From Siphonodentalium dalli (Eukaryota; Mollusca; Scaphopoda; Gadilida; Siphonodentaliidae): a stretch of 64,000 nucleotides of DNA. The DNA lies in the NCBI GenBank assembly GCA_032622095.1, contig CP136066.1, forward strand, positions 168,092,664 through 168,156,663, written 5' to 3'. Within the stretch, counting starts at the first letter, position 1; each line of letters opens with the position of its first letter. The notes under the pieces are model-generated. The model did not search any database. It saw only the letters and a list, made by a program, of their open reading frames with translations, and was not told the DNA's origin. A program made the translations under genes and the position numbers. Positions 10,491 to 21,820 of this stretch are shown one piece after another.

Positions 10491-12650
10491 TCAATTTTGA
10501 ATCAATTAGCACACCATAAAGGACACATCCCTCACCCGATCTTCACCAACTTCATATGGATCATCGGGGTAACCTCTAGATGGGAGCTTACCATTTTTAG
10601 CTCAACTTTACTTGTAACGTTTGAGCTATTGCAATGGCTTGGTCGTCCATGTGTGCGTGGAGACACCCGTCAACAATTTCCATTAGCACGGGCTACATGT
10701 CGTAGCTTTGGTCAGATCATTATGAAATTTGTCATGGCTGTTGATATTGACAAAGCAATTTGGAACAAGGCATTAGGTGTCATTCGGCGAAAAAACATGG
10801 CCACCAGCAGCCATCTTGAATTTCAAAATTCAATCCACTAGCACGGGCTACAGGTTGTACTGCTCATCTGATCATTATGACATTTGACATGTAGATGGGA
10901 ACGAGTCATTTATGGGGTCATTCGTCCATAATACATGGCCGCTGGCAGCCATCTTGGATTTTACTCTTTGCATGACTAAATCGTTTGGCATGCGCTTCAG
11001 GTCGTACCTTTGGTCGGATCATCATGAAATATGTCATGGATGTTAACATTGACATGTAGTTTGGAACCAGTCATTTTGAGGTCATTCGGCCATAAAACAT
11101 GTCCGTTGGCAGCCATCTTGGATTTTACACTTTGCATGACTAAATCCTTTGGCACAAACTACAGGTCGTACCTTTGTTCGGATCATTATGAAATTTGTCA
11201 TAGTTGTTGACATTGACATGTAGATTTGAACGAATCGTTTTGGGGGTCATTCGGCAAAAAAAACAACATGCTGGCGGCCTTCTTGGATTTCGACATTCAA
11301 TCCATTAGCACGGGCTACAGGTCGGAGTGTTCGTCTGATCATCATGAAATTTGTCGTGGATGTTAATATTGACATGTAGATGGGAACAAGTCATTTTGGG
11401 GTCATTCGGCAAAATGGTAATGTCATTCGGGTCATTTGTCGTGGATGTTAATATTGACATGTCAGTTGAGGGTCATTCGGCCATAAAACATGGCCGTTGG
11501 CAGCCATCTTGGATTTTACACTTTGCATGACTAAATCATTTGGCACGAACTACAGATCGTACCTTTGTTCGGATCATTATGAAATTTGTCATAGCTGTTG
11601 ACATTGACATGTAGATGTGAACGAATCATTATGGGTGTCATTCGGCAAAAACCAGCGGCCATCATGGATTTCGAAATGCAATCCATTATCGTGGGCTGTA
11701 GGTCGGAGTGTTCGTCTGATCATCATGGAATTTGTCGTGGATGTTAATATTGACATGTAGATGGGAACGAGTCATTTTTGGGTCATTCGGCCATAAAAGA
11801 AGGCCGCTGCCAGCCATCTTGGATTTTACTCTTGGCATGACTAAATCCTTTGGCACGCCCTGCCCTCATCCGCTCATTACCGAACTTCACATTCATTCCC
11901 TTTCCAAGTTGAGCTGCAGTGTCATTGACACTTTCATTTCTTAATTCCGTTGAAAAATATGGCCGCCAGCGTCCATCTTCGGTTTTACTCATTGCATCAC
12001 TGAATACTTTGGCACACCCCACAGGCCACATCCCTTACCTGATCTTCACCAAACTTCATATGGATCATCGGGGTGGCCTCTAGATTTTTCCGATTTTCAA
12101 TGAATAACATGGCCGCCGGCATCCATCTTGGATTACATTTTTTTTTCTGAATTTCGTTGAAAAACATGGCCACCAGCGGCCGTCTTGGATTTTACTCTTT
12201 GCATCACTAAATCGTTGGTACACCCTACAGGCCACATCCCTCATACAACCGCAACCAAACTTCACATGGATCCTTGGGGTAACCTCTAGAAGGGAGCTTA
12301 CCATTTTTTTCCGAATTCTGTTAAAAAACATGGCTGCCAGCGGCCATCTTGGATTTTATTCTTTGTATGGCTAAATCATTTTGCACACCCTACATGTCAC
12401 GTCTCTCATCCTGTCGTCACCAAACTTCACATGGATCTTCGGAGTGACCTCTTACGAATTATGTTAAAAATCATGGCTGCCATCTTGTATTTTACTCTTG
12501 GTATGACTAAATCCGTCGGGTGTTCAGTATTACATAGACAAACCAACTTTCTGCATCCCCTATCGCTCCATTAACTGTAACGTTTTATAATAACCCCTCT
12601 CCAAGTTGAGATTCAGTGTCATTGACAGTTTCATTATACTACCAACGTGT
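10491..12650 (+). repeat. Second and third degenerate segments of the ~160-bp array
   Basis: A new start module (tagctcaactttacttgtaa) appears at about 10597 and end modules (ccaagttgagct, gtcattgacactttcat) at about 11896-11942 and 12598-12640. The units in between are more diverged than in the first segment and include deletions (11400-11480) and rearranged words. The start agctcaac and end gttgagct are inverted, which suggests the array is the interior of an element that has expanded. Confidence 0.75.
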
Positions 12651-12756
12651 TTTTTTCGAAATGGGTGTAACCAAATCAAACTGCAAGGCAGAGTTCAGTC
12701 TTCGCTGGTCTGAGCACTGTCGCCACGTATATGTGAGGACATCACTCATTATTTTA

Positions 12757-13005
12757 AACCCTGTGCCAATGCATTCTCTTATATATGCGAGTCGACCATA
12801 GGTCGCCTCGCATATATAAGAAAATGCATTGGCCTAACAAACTTTATATTATTTTTTATAATTGTTAAAAACAATTAAAAAAAATGATAAAAAAGAATGT
12901 AAGAAATAACGATAAAAAATTTAAAAAATTGAGAAAACTTGATAACAAAAATGATAACAAGTTGGTCGCCTCGCATATATAAAAGAATGCATTGGCACAG
13001 GGCCC
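12757..13005. mobile_element. Foldback MITE family B core (B3)
   Basis: It is bounded by accctgtgccaatgcattct on the left and gcattggcacagggc on the right. The left hairpin (about 12760-12832) is complete; the right one has only its outer arm. The interior is A-rich. A diverged 36-45 bp direct repeat (gccacgtat, cactcattatttta) lies on either side (12721-12756 and 13018-13063), indicating a local duplication around the insertion. Confidence 0.75.
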
Positions 13006-13063
13006 CTGACCCCCGTATGCCACGTATGTATGTACATAATGTGAGGGAATCACTCATTATTTT

Positions 13064-13491
13064 ATTACTAGGTGATTAACCGTCAAAAATCACGTGTAAA
13101 TAAATGTTCATGTTACTTTCTGGTGTTTGCGTGCAGACACTTTCTCATTTATATATTAGAAATAGAATGACTCTAATATTATGCTTCTCTTGCCACTGCA
13201 TGGAGGCGTGGGAACACTATTGTACTACGAAATGTGATTACCCCCACCCGCTTCAATATATATGCATGCATGGGCGTAGCCAGGTTGCTCTAAGGCGGAT
13301 TCGTCAGCTGATACCAACGGCATAATTGATGCGGGAACCGAAGTCGATGGGCGAGCTCCGATATGACGGACGCTTCACACACCCAAACGTTCAGAATTCT
13401 TGATGACGAACATTATGAATAATTAATGTTCATTTCCCTTACATAAGCTATAATCGAACAACTTCACGGGTAGTTCGTTATCTATCTTCTA
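13064..13491. other. No recognisable feature
   Basis: A 73-codon frame at 13104-13325 has no recognisable composition or splice context. I see nothing else before the Helitron-like array. Confidence 0.45.
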
Positions 13492-14499
13492 TCTATACTA
13501 TATATTTTGAGACTTCCGTATATATATATGTGTGTGTGTGTGTATGTGTGGGTACTTCATGGAATCGAAAACGGTTGGACAGATTGAGCTCAAATTTCGT
13601 ATATAAGTGTAAAATCGCACGGACACCGCCGTGATCGCGTTTTGGAGAAGCTCAGAGCACCGTTTCTCCCTTCCCAATCATCAAAATCGCCGAAATCGGC
13701 ACTTCGGGTTTAATAGCGTTGATATATAAAGAGCGTTAGTTTCCCGCAGTGTCTATATAAAGAGCGTCCTTTTCGCTATCTACTTATCTGTATGACGGGA
13801 GTCTATAGCCTGTCGCTCGAAATATTATGCAGAGATATTTCACGACGGAAGCGTTTGTTTTCAATTCAATGCAATGTTATCGCTCGAAATATTATGCAGA
13901 GAGATTTCACGACATTAGGACGGGTACGGTAGACTCGAAATATTATGCAGAGAGATTTCCCGACGGGAAGCGTTTGTTTTCAATTCAATGCATTGTTATC
14001 GTAGAGAGATTTCACGACGGGAAGTGTTTGTTTTCAATTCAATGCAATGTTATCGCTCGAAATATTATGCAGAGAGATTTCACGACATTAGGACGGGTAC
14101 GGGCAGGTTAAAAAAAAAGAAAAAACAAAGAATGCGTTGTCTGTCGTTCCTAGGAAGGGGGGATTTCTACGGGTAAATTTTTCCGCCAGAAACAAAAAAA
14201 TTAATTAAAACAATTTAAAAATAAAAAAAACAATTCAGAAACAAAATATATTAAATTTAAAAAACATTAAATTCATATTAAAAAATAAAAAACAAAAATA
14301 AATAAAAACAAAATAATTTAAAAAATCTCATGTTTCTGACGAAATTTGGTACAAATGCAGCACACGTGTCTCGGAACCTGTTGCAATTGCTTTTTCGAAC
14401 AAAGCCATGGCGGGCTAACCTAAATTAAATAAATATTAAAATAATTTTAAAAATGTCATGTTTCTGACCAACCACGCCAGTGGCGGGCTAACCTGCTAG
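13492..14499 (+). mobile_element. Helitron-like unit A, first of a head-to-tail array
   Basis: The 5' end TCTATACTATATATTTTG follows an A at 13491. The 3' end shows a short hairpin (cgccagtggcg) followed by ggctaacctgCTAG at 14496-14499. TC at the start and CTAG preceded by a hairpin are the diagnostic ends of Helitrons. The interior contains a tandem block at 13795-14110 and A-rich filler. There is no Rep/helicase frame, so the unit is non-autonomous. Confidence 0.7.
13795..14110 (+). repeat. Tandem block inside Helitron-like unit A
   Basis: There are three to four imperfect copies of a segment containing ctcgaaatattatgcagag, gatttcacgacgggaagc and gtttgttttcaattcaatgc. Some copies carry an added attaggacgggtacgg. 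The two overlapping open frames here are by-products of the repetition. Confidence 0.75.
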
Positions 14500-15214
14500 T
14501 CTATTATATATTTTGGAAGATCTGTGTGTGTGTCTGTCTGTGTGTGTGTTCGCGATGGACTCGATAACGGCCGACCCGATTTCGATGAAACTTGGTATGT
14601 GGGGGTATTTTCTGTCGGGAAGTGGCATAGGCCTATTAATTTTCAGATCCGAACTCAACTTTTCACGTGCCGAGGTCAAATCTGTTTTTACGCCGTTTTG
14701 CGCTAATATATTTCAGTTCGGTGCTCACAAATCGATTCGATATAGCGCGAATAATAAATTGCCAGTCATATAATTTGCACGGTTAGAATCTGTGGCGCTT
14801 CATCTTTCCTATGATGTATCACACGCTTGTGTACGTTTAAAGTTTCTACCTTAATTATCGGGAAGAACGCAGGACCATGCTTCGCTCATCGAAAAACATT
14901 GCGTAAATATAATATGCCATCAACAGATCGTGACGTGTTCGCGTTAACTCTTAACCGGCCGATGTCGCGTTAACTCATCACCGGCCGAGGTATCCGCAAA
15001 TGACAGTGGGCTATATATCTCGAAAACGGGTGGAGCTATCGACTTGAAATTTGGTATGTGAATGTATCTTGCCCCGGATACGAATTTTATCGGGTCGCCG
15101 AGCCCGTGCGACACCAGCTTCGCGCATGCGCAGACCAGATCTCGGAAACGGGTGGAGCTATCGACTTGAAATTTGGTTTTTGAATAGCCCGGACGAAGTC
15201 GGGTCACCTTCTAG
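14500..15214 (+). mobile_element. Helitron-like unit B
   Basis: It begins TCTATTATATATTTTGGAAG directly after the CTAG of unit A. It ends with the hairpin cccggacgaagtcggg followed by tcaccttCTAG. The interior includes the gtgtgtctgtctg run and gatttcgatgaaacttggta common to all units. Confidence 0.8.
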
Positions 15215-15821
15215 TCTATTATATATTTTGGAAGATATGTGTGTCTGTGTGTCTGTCTGTCTGTAATCAATGGACTCGAAAACGGCAGAGCCGATTTCGA
15301 TGAAACTTGGTATGTGGGGGTATTTTCGGCCGGGGAGTGACATGGGCCTATTAATTTGCCCGTGGATGTGACCTTGACCTTGAAATCGGGTAATTCCAAG
15401 GTCAAACGCCCGAATATCACGGGATTTCGTCGAAACTTGGTATGCGGGAGTACTTTCGTATGGGGAGTCTCATAAGCATATTCATTTGCCCGTGCGACGT
15501 GACCTTGACCTTGAAATCTGGTCAATTCAAGGTCAAATCGCCAATTTTGATGGGATTTCGACGAAATTTTATACATAGGGTTACTTTTGTCCACTGAGTG
15601 TTTTGGACGGGTCAAATCGTGACCCCAACCTCACCTTGACCTTCAAAATGATCAATTCAAGGTTAAATCGGGTAAAACCGGATGGATTTCGACTGGCACG
15701 TTTGTCCGGTACTTTTGTCCGGGCAGTGTTTCGACTGGTCAAATCGTGACCCCACTTGACCTTGACCTTCAAAATGGACAATTCAAGGTCAAAGCCCGGA
15801 CGAAGTCGGGTCACCTTCTAG
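15215..15821 (+). mobile_element. Helitron-like unit C
   Basis: The 5' TCTATTATATATTTTGG starts directly after the previous CTAG. The 3' hairpin is at 15795-15810 and CTAG at 15818-15821. The length is 607 bp. It is rich in TGACCTTGA and TCAAGGTCA words, for example overlapping copies at 15369-15383 and a TCAAGGTCA at 15527-15535. Confidence 0.85.
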
Positions 15822-16423
15822 TCTATTATATATTTTGGATGATCTGCGTGTCTGTGTGTCTGTCTGTCTGTAATCGATGGACTCGAAAACGGCCGAGCCG
15901 ATTTCGATGATACTTGGTATGTGGGATATCTTCGGCCGGGGAGTGACATGGGCCTATTAATTTGCCCGTGCGACGCGACCTTGGCCTTGACCTTGAAATC
16001 GGGTCATTTCAAGGTCAAACGCCCGAATATCACGGGATTTCGATGAAACTTGGTATGTGGGGATACTTTCGTATGGGGAGTCTCATAAGCATATTCATTT
16101 GCCCGCGCCACGTGACCTTGAAATTGGGTCAATTCAAGGTCAAATCGCCAATATTGATGGGATTTCGACGAAATTTTATACATAGGGTTACTTTTGTCCA
16201 ATGAGTGCTTTGGACGGGTCAAATCGTGACCACGACCTGACCTTGACCTTCAAAATGATCAATTCAAGGTCAAATCGGGTAAAACCGGATGGATTTCGAC
16301 GGGTACTTTTGTCGGGTACTTTTGTCCGGGCAGTGTTTTGGACGGGTCAAATCGTGACCCCACTTGACCTTGACCTTCAAAATGGACAATTCAAAGCCCG
16401 GACGAAGTCGGGTCACCTTCTAG
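15822..16423 (+). mobile_element. Helitron-like unit D, last of the array
   Basis: It is a near-copy of unit C (602 bp). It begins TCTATTATATATTTTGGA and ends with the same hairpin and CTAG at 16420-16423, followed by T at 16424. With A at 13491 before the array, the insertion sits between A and T, as is canonical for Helitrons. Confidence 0.85.
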
Positions 16424-16524
16424 TACTATATATATGCAAGTATTGTCTAAGTGGGTTAATGCCAATAGTTCAGTTTAGTACGAATCGCCTACCAATTCTT
16501 CATTTCGAGGGCCACAACATTAAT

Positions 16525-16905
16525 ATTTAAAGATATATTATGCACTTCTTCGGGTGCATGACATTGATAAGTTAGTATTCCGGCGCTATGCAAACTGGAG
16601 GAATGTAGCATTGTATTAACATCGCAGAAAATCTCAAGTAATTCATCCGTACCACTCCATAGAAAACATCATCTGAACTACGCTCATTAATTGCAATTGT
16701 AAATATTTACTTCTTGATTGGGGACGCAACAATCGGCGATAAACTAACGAAAACAATTTCGCCATCGAAAGACACTGCATTAAATTAACATATAAGAATG
16801 ACGGTGTATGTTGTGAATTTGTGTAGTAAAAATAACTGATTTGAGCAACATTGTTCTCCATTTCTATTTTATCACCCTATCGGAGTGTTTCACATCACTT
16901 TAAAA
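16525..16905 (+). repeat. Dispersed repeat family P, copy 1
   Basis: It matches 21465-21820 in the same orientation. Shared words include ggaatgtagcatt, ttgtaaatatttac, gggacgcaacaatcggcga and atcaccctatc. No terminal repeats or open frame of note were seen; it may be a fragment of a larger element. Confidence 0.7.
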
Positions 16906-17868
16906 TAGCGGGATTCCCTACTCTATATATATAGCGTTAGCGTCATAAGAGTAAATTTACATCGAACTGTTTAAAACTTGGAATAATTGTTTTGTCTCTT
17001 CTGTAAATCAAAAATATGACTTTCCTATACCCGTTCGAATATGTCCGACACTAATGTCATTTTGGTAACACGATGTGTCATGTATTTTCCGAGAACGTGC
17101 ATAATGTTGATAATGCATGGTCGGACATTATAGCATTGTCCTTCACAGATCGGGTTCGTCTGAACCCACCAAACCCTAGCTAGTTACGCCCATGATGCAT
17201 GCACATTTGGAACGTATCAAAATCAACATAAATTACTATATTACAATGCTAACTGAAACAGGCTATGTGGTCCCTTTGTGTGCAATTTATATAGGAGCAT
17301 ATGTAATGTATAGACCCTGTGCACATATGTGAGCTTCGCGCACAATTTGATCTTATAAATAGGCTACCTATATTAAGCGGTTGGGGGGGGGGGGGGGGCT
17401 CCTGTCGCATTGAACACGACATGTAGCCCATTTGTGCACTGCCAAAATAGGGGGCTTTTGGCACCATGGTGCGCTTGGCGTTCTTCGGGAGACTTAAGTC
17501 AGCAGGATTCTGCATGCACTGCGGCCCATTTGAGCACTTTGATTTTCAAACATTTTATTTATATAGATTTACACTCAACTGAATTATTAAAAGAGTATTT
17601 AGCGCCGATAGTGTTGTAACTGTATTAGTCCCGGTCTGCGCGTGACTGCGGCTTTTCTAACCGAGTTCCGGCTAATCCGCAGAACAGTGCTCAGTGGCGG
17701 GAGATAATACATACTGCGTCCCTTCGCCTTCTCCATGGTATACTCCTTCGATTCCACACTCTGCACAACTTTAATAACAAAGACAACATTCGTTACCTGC
17801 TTTCACACTCAACTGGCAAACTGAGATATGGCCATTTAGCACCAATTTCAAACTTAATGCCATTACGC
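16906..17868. other. Unique sequence with a 16-G run
   Basis: No gene is recognised. Positions 17383-17398 are an uninterrupted run of 16 G. The frames at 17249-17619 run through this run on both strands and have no recognisable protein features. Confidence 0.5.
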
Positions 17869-18357
17869 TTAAAGGTACACAATCCGAACATATGGTCCCC
17901 ATCTCAACAGATTCCAACAACAACAATCCGATCAGAGGGTCCTATATTACTATTTCTTTGGCTTTGGGGGTAAAACATATTTGATTCGAGTCGAGGAACC
18001 CATCAAACAAAGCTCAGAGTTATTAGATATTAATTTTTGAAATTTGTTAGTTTCTCGAGATGAGTACTAATAATTGCCGTCAGTTTCGTAACCTGCGCGA
18101 GATGTGTACACCAAAACACTTTTCAAACAGACAAGGATGGTTAACTCTAAAATCAAGTGGTAATAATAACGCAATTTTGACTGAGTTCTGGGCCAGAATG
18201 TATTCCCGATAATGAAAAATAATAGATTTCTAAAAATCGATATCTAACAAATCTGAGCTTTGATGGGTGACTTCCTCGACTCGAATAAAATATTTTTGAC
18301 CCCGGAAGCCATTAAAATAGTAATTGAGAGGAGTTTTATCGGATTGAGTACCTTTAA
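17869..18357. mobile_element. TTAA-type element family D (D1), inserted in a TTAA-containing minisatellite
   Basis: It begins TTAAAGGTACACAATCCGA and ends TCGGATTGAGTACCTTTAA. The flanks are attacgc on the left and gcgtaat on the right, exactly the halves of the minisatellite unit that lies downstream. Removing the element and one TTAA restores that unit. Family members at 25878-26331, 26490-26956 and 33834-34249 share the ends and aaattactatttctttgg, cttcgggggt and gattcgagtcgagga. Confidence 0.88.
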
Positions 18358-18560
18358 GCGTAATGCTATTACACTTAATCATAATTCCATTATGCTTAAG
18401 CATAATTCAGATTTCCATTATGCTTAAGCATAATGCCGTTACGCTATTACGCTTAAGCATAATTGCATTACGTTTACGCATAATGGAATTTGTATTACGC
18501 TTCAGAGTAATGGCATTACGCCTAAGAGTAGTGGCATTACGCTTAAACGTAATTCAAATT
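18358..18560. repeat. Short palindromic minisatellite of attacgcttaagcgtaat type
   Basis: About ten imperfect 15-20 bp units are present, each made from ATTACGC, TTAA and GCGTAAT-like halves with drift (attatgcttaagcataat, cattacgcttaaacgtaat). One half unit lies on the other side of element D1 at about 17855-17868. Sparse copies continue to about 18750. The 81-codon frame over it is an artefact. Confidence 0.8.
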
Positions 18561-19394
18561 CCATATCTCAAATGGATGCAGCCAATTACTGATGCTAGTA
18601 ACTTTTGACATATATTTATCTTATAGATGATACCATTATATGTGAGGTAGTAAGGCTATGAAAACCGATTACGCTCAGGTGTAATGGCAATACACTAAAA
18701 TAAGCTTAATGGAGTTGTTAGTGAGGCAATTTCGCTTAAACGTAACAGGCTATTAAATATGAATTTGGCCTCCCATGTTTACTTAGGTATGGTTAATCGG
18801 ATGTGGTTGTGCTTTGGTGTATTGTTATTCCAATTTAGGGGAAAAAAGTGTTATATTTAATTACGTAATGGCAGTGGTCAGAACAGACTGAACTCTGTCG
18901 TGCAGTTTGTAACCAGATGTTCAGCAATTGTAAATACTTGTTTGTGTTCTCTCCTATTCATTCTATGTCATGCTGTCATTTACCTTACAAGCTGCATGGG
19001 GGGGGGGGACCACCTTACAACCTACAAGGGGAACCTCTCCTGTCACCTCTCCATGTGCACATTGTGTGAGTGCTAACATTTTAAAGGTGGTCTATCTCTT
19101 CCGGGCCATAATTACAACAACAACCCCCATCATTTTTATAAATCACTATTTCAAGACCTATTGCTATTTTGTGAATAAATTCGCTCGGCACAGAATGGCC
19201 AAAACTACTCTCTGACACGTGATGGCGCTTCATCCAATCAAAAGCTAGTATGACTCTCTGGGAACTCACGGTACATATATAATAAATTGGTATATTATTG
19301 TGAACGGGGTGCTTTATGGTACGTCTCGCGAAGCATCGCAGTGCGCACGATTAGCCATGCGTTGTCGAATTCAATAATCATATTTGTGGTCATT
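18561..19394. other. Unique sequence with a short G run
   Basis: No gene is recognised. There is an 11-G run at 18998-19008. Scattered half units of the upstream minisatellite persist to about 18750. Confidence 0.45.
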
Positions 19395-19640
19395 TTTATA
19401 CGCCGTTTTTAAGGGACGTATATATAATGTTACTAGTCCGTCCGTTCGCTTTTGATTTCCGTATGATAACTTTAGATATTCTCCACTGAATGGAGTGAAA
19501 TTTGTTATTTGTGTTTACTAGCACAAACTACATGTAAAATTCGAATTCGGGTTCCGCTCGCCGATGTTCACCAGAGTTATGTCCCTTTGTTGGAATTACC
19601 ATTTTACCACGCAAAATATGTGCTCTTGTTTTCCTTTTTT
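19395..19640 (+). repeat. Filler repeat family E, fragment
   Basis: It contains ttttatacgccgtttttaag, gtccgtccgttcg, gtatgataactttag and gagttatgtcccttt, matching the blocks at 6110-7503. Confidence 0.7.
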
Positions 19641-19751
19641 CGAAAAGATTTTTGGCCGGACATAAATCTATGAAGACGAGGAGCTAATCATAGGTGTAAC
19701 TGCTAATCACGATTTTTCAAAACATCTCGAATGACGCACACGATATATATG

Positions 19752-20222
19752 TTACAGTTAAAAACGTATAAGCAGTTATTATGTATATTAACTAAAATTT
19801 TCAGTTATTATGTATATTTCCTGCTTTCATTAGCTATTATAGGTTAAATACCGGAAATGTTCAGTTATTATATATAAAAACAGACAATGTAAGCAATTAT
19901 TTAGATATATATGTTAACTGAAATTTTAATTTGAGGAGAACAAGTTGAATAAATTTTTACGATTCTATGTATTTATTATCTATGTCAAATTTCTCCCTGT
20001 TAATATCAAATGAGTGATATTTCTATCTGCGACTGTACATTTCCCGATGTGTAATAGTAATGATCTAATCTATGGTTCCGGTTGTCTAATGCCCATAATA
20101 ACTGAACATTTCAGGCATTATAATTAACAAGATACTTGAAGGAATACGTTATTATACATAATAATTGAAATGGTCAGTTATTATAATACTTATTATACGT
20201 TTTAACTGTAAAGATACGAATG
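19752..20222. mobile_element. Small inverted-repeat element (family S)
   Basis: The ends are TTACAGTTAAAAACGTATAA and, inverted, ttatacgttttaactgtaa. Words like cagttattatgtatat recur inside both arms. It adjoins element F1 at its right end with only a few shared bases. No coding content is visible. Confidence 0.65.
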
Positions 20223-20836
20223 GCCTTCGCGATGGGTATTGTTGTTAAAATATAGTCACACCCGTTAAAACCACCATAAAGAGAAAGAATATTGAAATAT
20301 TGACAAATTATTTTCTCATACCAATCAAAATATCGCGTGAATAGTATGTTATTCTCAAGTTCGTAAGCCAAAATAGCATAAATAGCATGTTATTGTCAAG
20401 ATCGTATGCGGTGTTAGTAAACAAAAGCCATGTTATGTTACATTACAGTTCGTAAAGAGTGTGCGATAAGCAACACACTCAATACCGGGGAGATCCCACT
20501 ATGTGAACTTTGATTAAAACTGTACCATGTTTTTACAACATACCATTATAGCGCTCGCTAATCCTCGCCACTCAATATTTTGGTGATGAATGAGTCACAA
20601 TGAATCAATATCCCAAACATAAATCACCACGGTGCTGAGTGTTTCACTTACCGCACACTCTTTATGTGCTGTATATAAATAAACACTCGGCTCGCATAAT
20701 TAAGTGTGTTTTGTGGATATTATCTTATTCATACTGTAATTATATTATACTATTTGTATATTCTTGAGGAAGTTTTCATAATTTGGTAATTTTTATTTCT
20801 AAATTTAACAAACAACAAGGCCATCCGTGCCGTTAA
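20218..20836. mobile_element. TTAA-type element family F (F1) with a nested hairpin
   Basis: The left end (aagatacgaatggccttcgc) and the right end (aaggccatccgtgccgTTAA) correspond to the inverted ends of F2 at 32913-33270. F1 is longer because another foldback is nested at about 20455-20666. The left TTAA is degraded (tgtaa). Confidence 0.7.
20455..20666. mobile_element. Foldback nested inside F1 (family T)
   Basis: The left arm gtaaagagtgtgcgataagc with acactcaatacc is the reverse complement, with mismatches, of the right arm ending gtgtttcacttaccgcacac and tctttatgtgc. The sequence between is about 120 bp. It separates the two halves of F1. Confidence 0.6.
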
Positions 20837-21464
20837 TAAAAGGGCGACAGAAATACATAATACCCTACATCGTTGGACATTCGTTTAACCTGACGAAATC
20901 ACTCCCATCCACCTACATATTTTGGCTAACTATAATATTTATTTCCCCGCAGTACAAAGAGGTATGCATAACTCGATAATGACGATTTCACTTTGCAATG
21001 GGCGACTATCTATTACAATCATCTAAAGACACGCATACCCCCAGGAAGAAATGTTCACACATAAATAAACGACACTGACGTCCTTTGGAAGCTCAACAAA
21101 TCAACCAAACCTAGACTCACGTCAGCCTGGGGCAAGACATGATGAAGTAAACACTTTGTAATCATTAGACACAATTAATTAATACATCTTGTTTGCGCCG
21201 GCCTGTTGTTCAATTTGGATTTTATTCAATTGCGAATGCTATTCTCTTGTTGTAGTTGATACAGGATATTACGGAAGCTTCATTTCCACGCAGACGGTTT
21301 GTTATTTTATTTTTCGAAAATGACGCCATTGTGAAATGGATAAACAACAATTTCGAGTTGGGTGAGACATTTGGCGAATAACATGACTAATAGAGGTGAG
21401 AGTTAAATCATATATTATAATGAATGGAGTAACCAAAAACCTTTTTGCAGAATCCTACGATATT
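20837..21464. other. No recognisable feature
   Basis: No coding signal is visible. Positions about 21365-21415 (ataacatgactaatagaggt) are repeated at about 22119-22170, suggesting that both belong to a larger duplicated block around repeat P. Confidence 0.45.
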
Positions 21465-21820
21465 TCCAATTAAAGACATATTATGGACTTGTTCGAGTTC
21501 GTGAAACTGATAAATTAGTATTCAGGCGTTATGCCAACCTGGAGAATGTAGCATTCTACTAACATCGTCGGAACATTTCAAAGAAATTGACCATACCACT
21601 CAATAGAAAACTATGCTCAATTGTAAATATTTACATCTGGATTCGGGACGCAACAATCGGCGACAAACTAACACAAATGATTTCGCCATCCAGAGTCAGT
21701 GCATTTAATTAATATATCAGAATGACCGTGTGTGTGCTGTCAATTTGGATTAATATTTGTAAGAAGAACAACTTTGCGCAAGATTATCACCCTATCCGAG
21801 TGTTTCACATCACTTTAATG
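21465..21820 (+). repeat. Dispersed repeat family P, copy 2
   Basis: It is the same family as 16525-16905 and in the same orientation. It shares tgtaaatatttacat, gggacgcaacaatcggcga, caaactaacac and the closing gagtgtttcacatcacttta. Confidence 0.7.
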
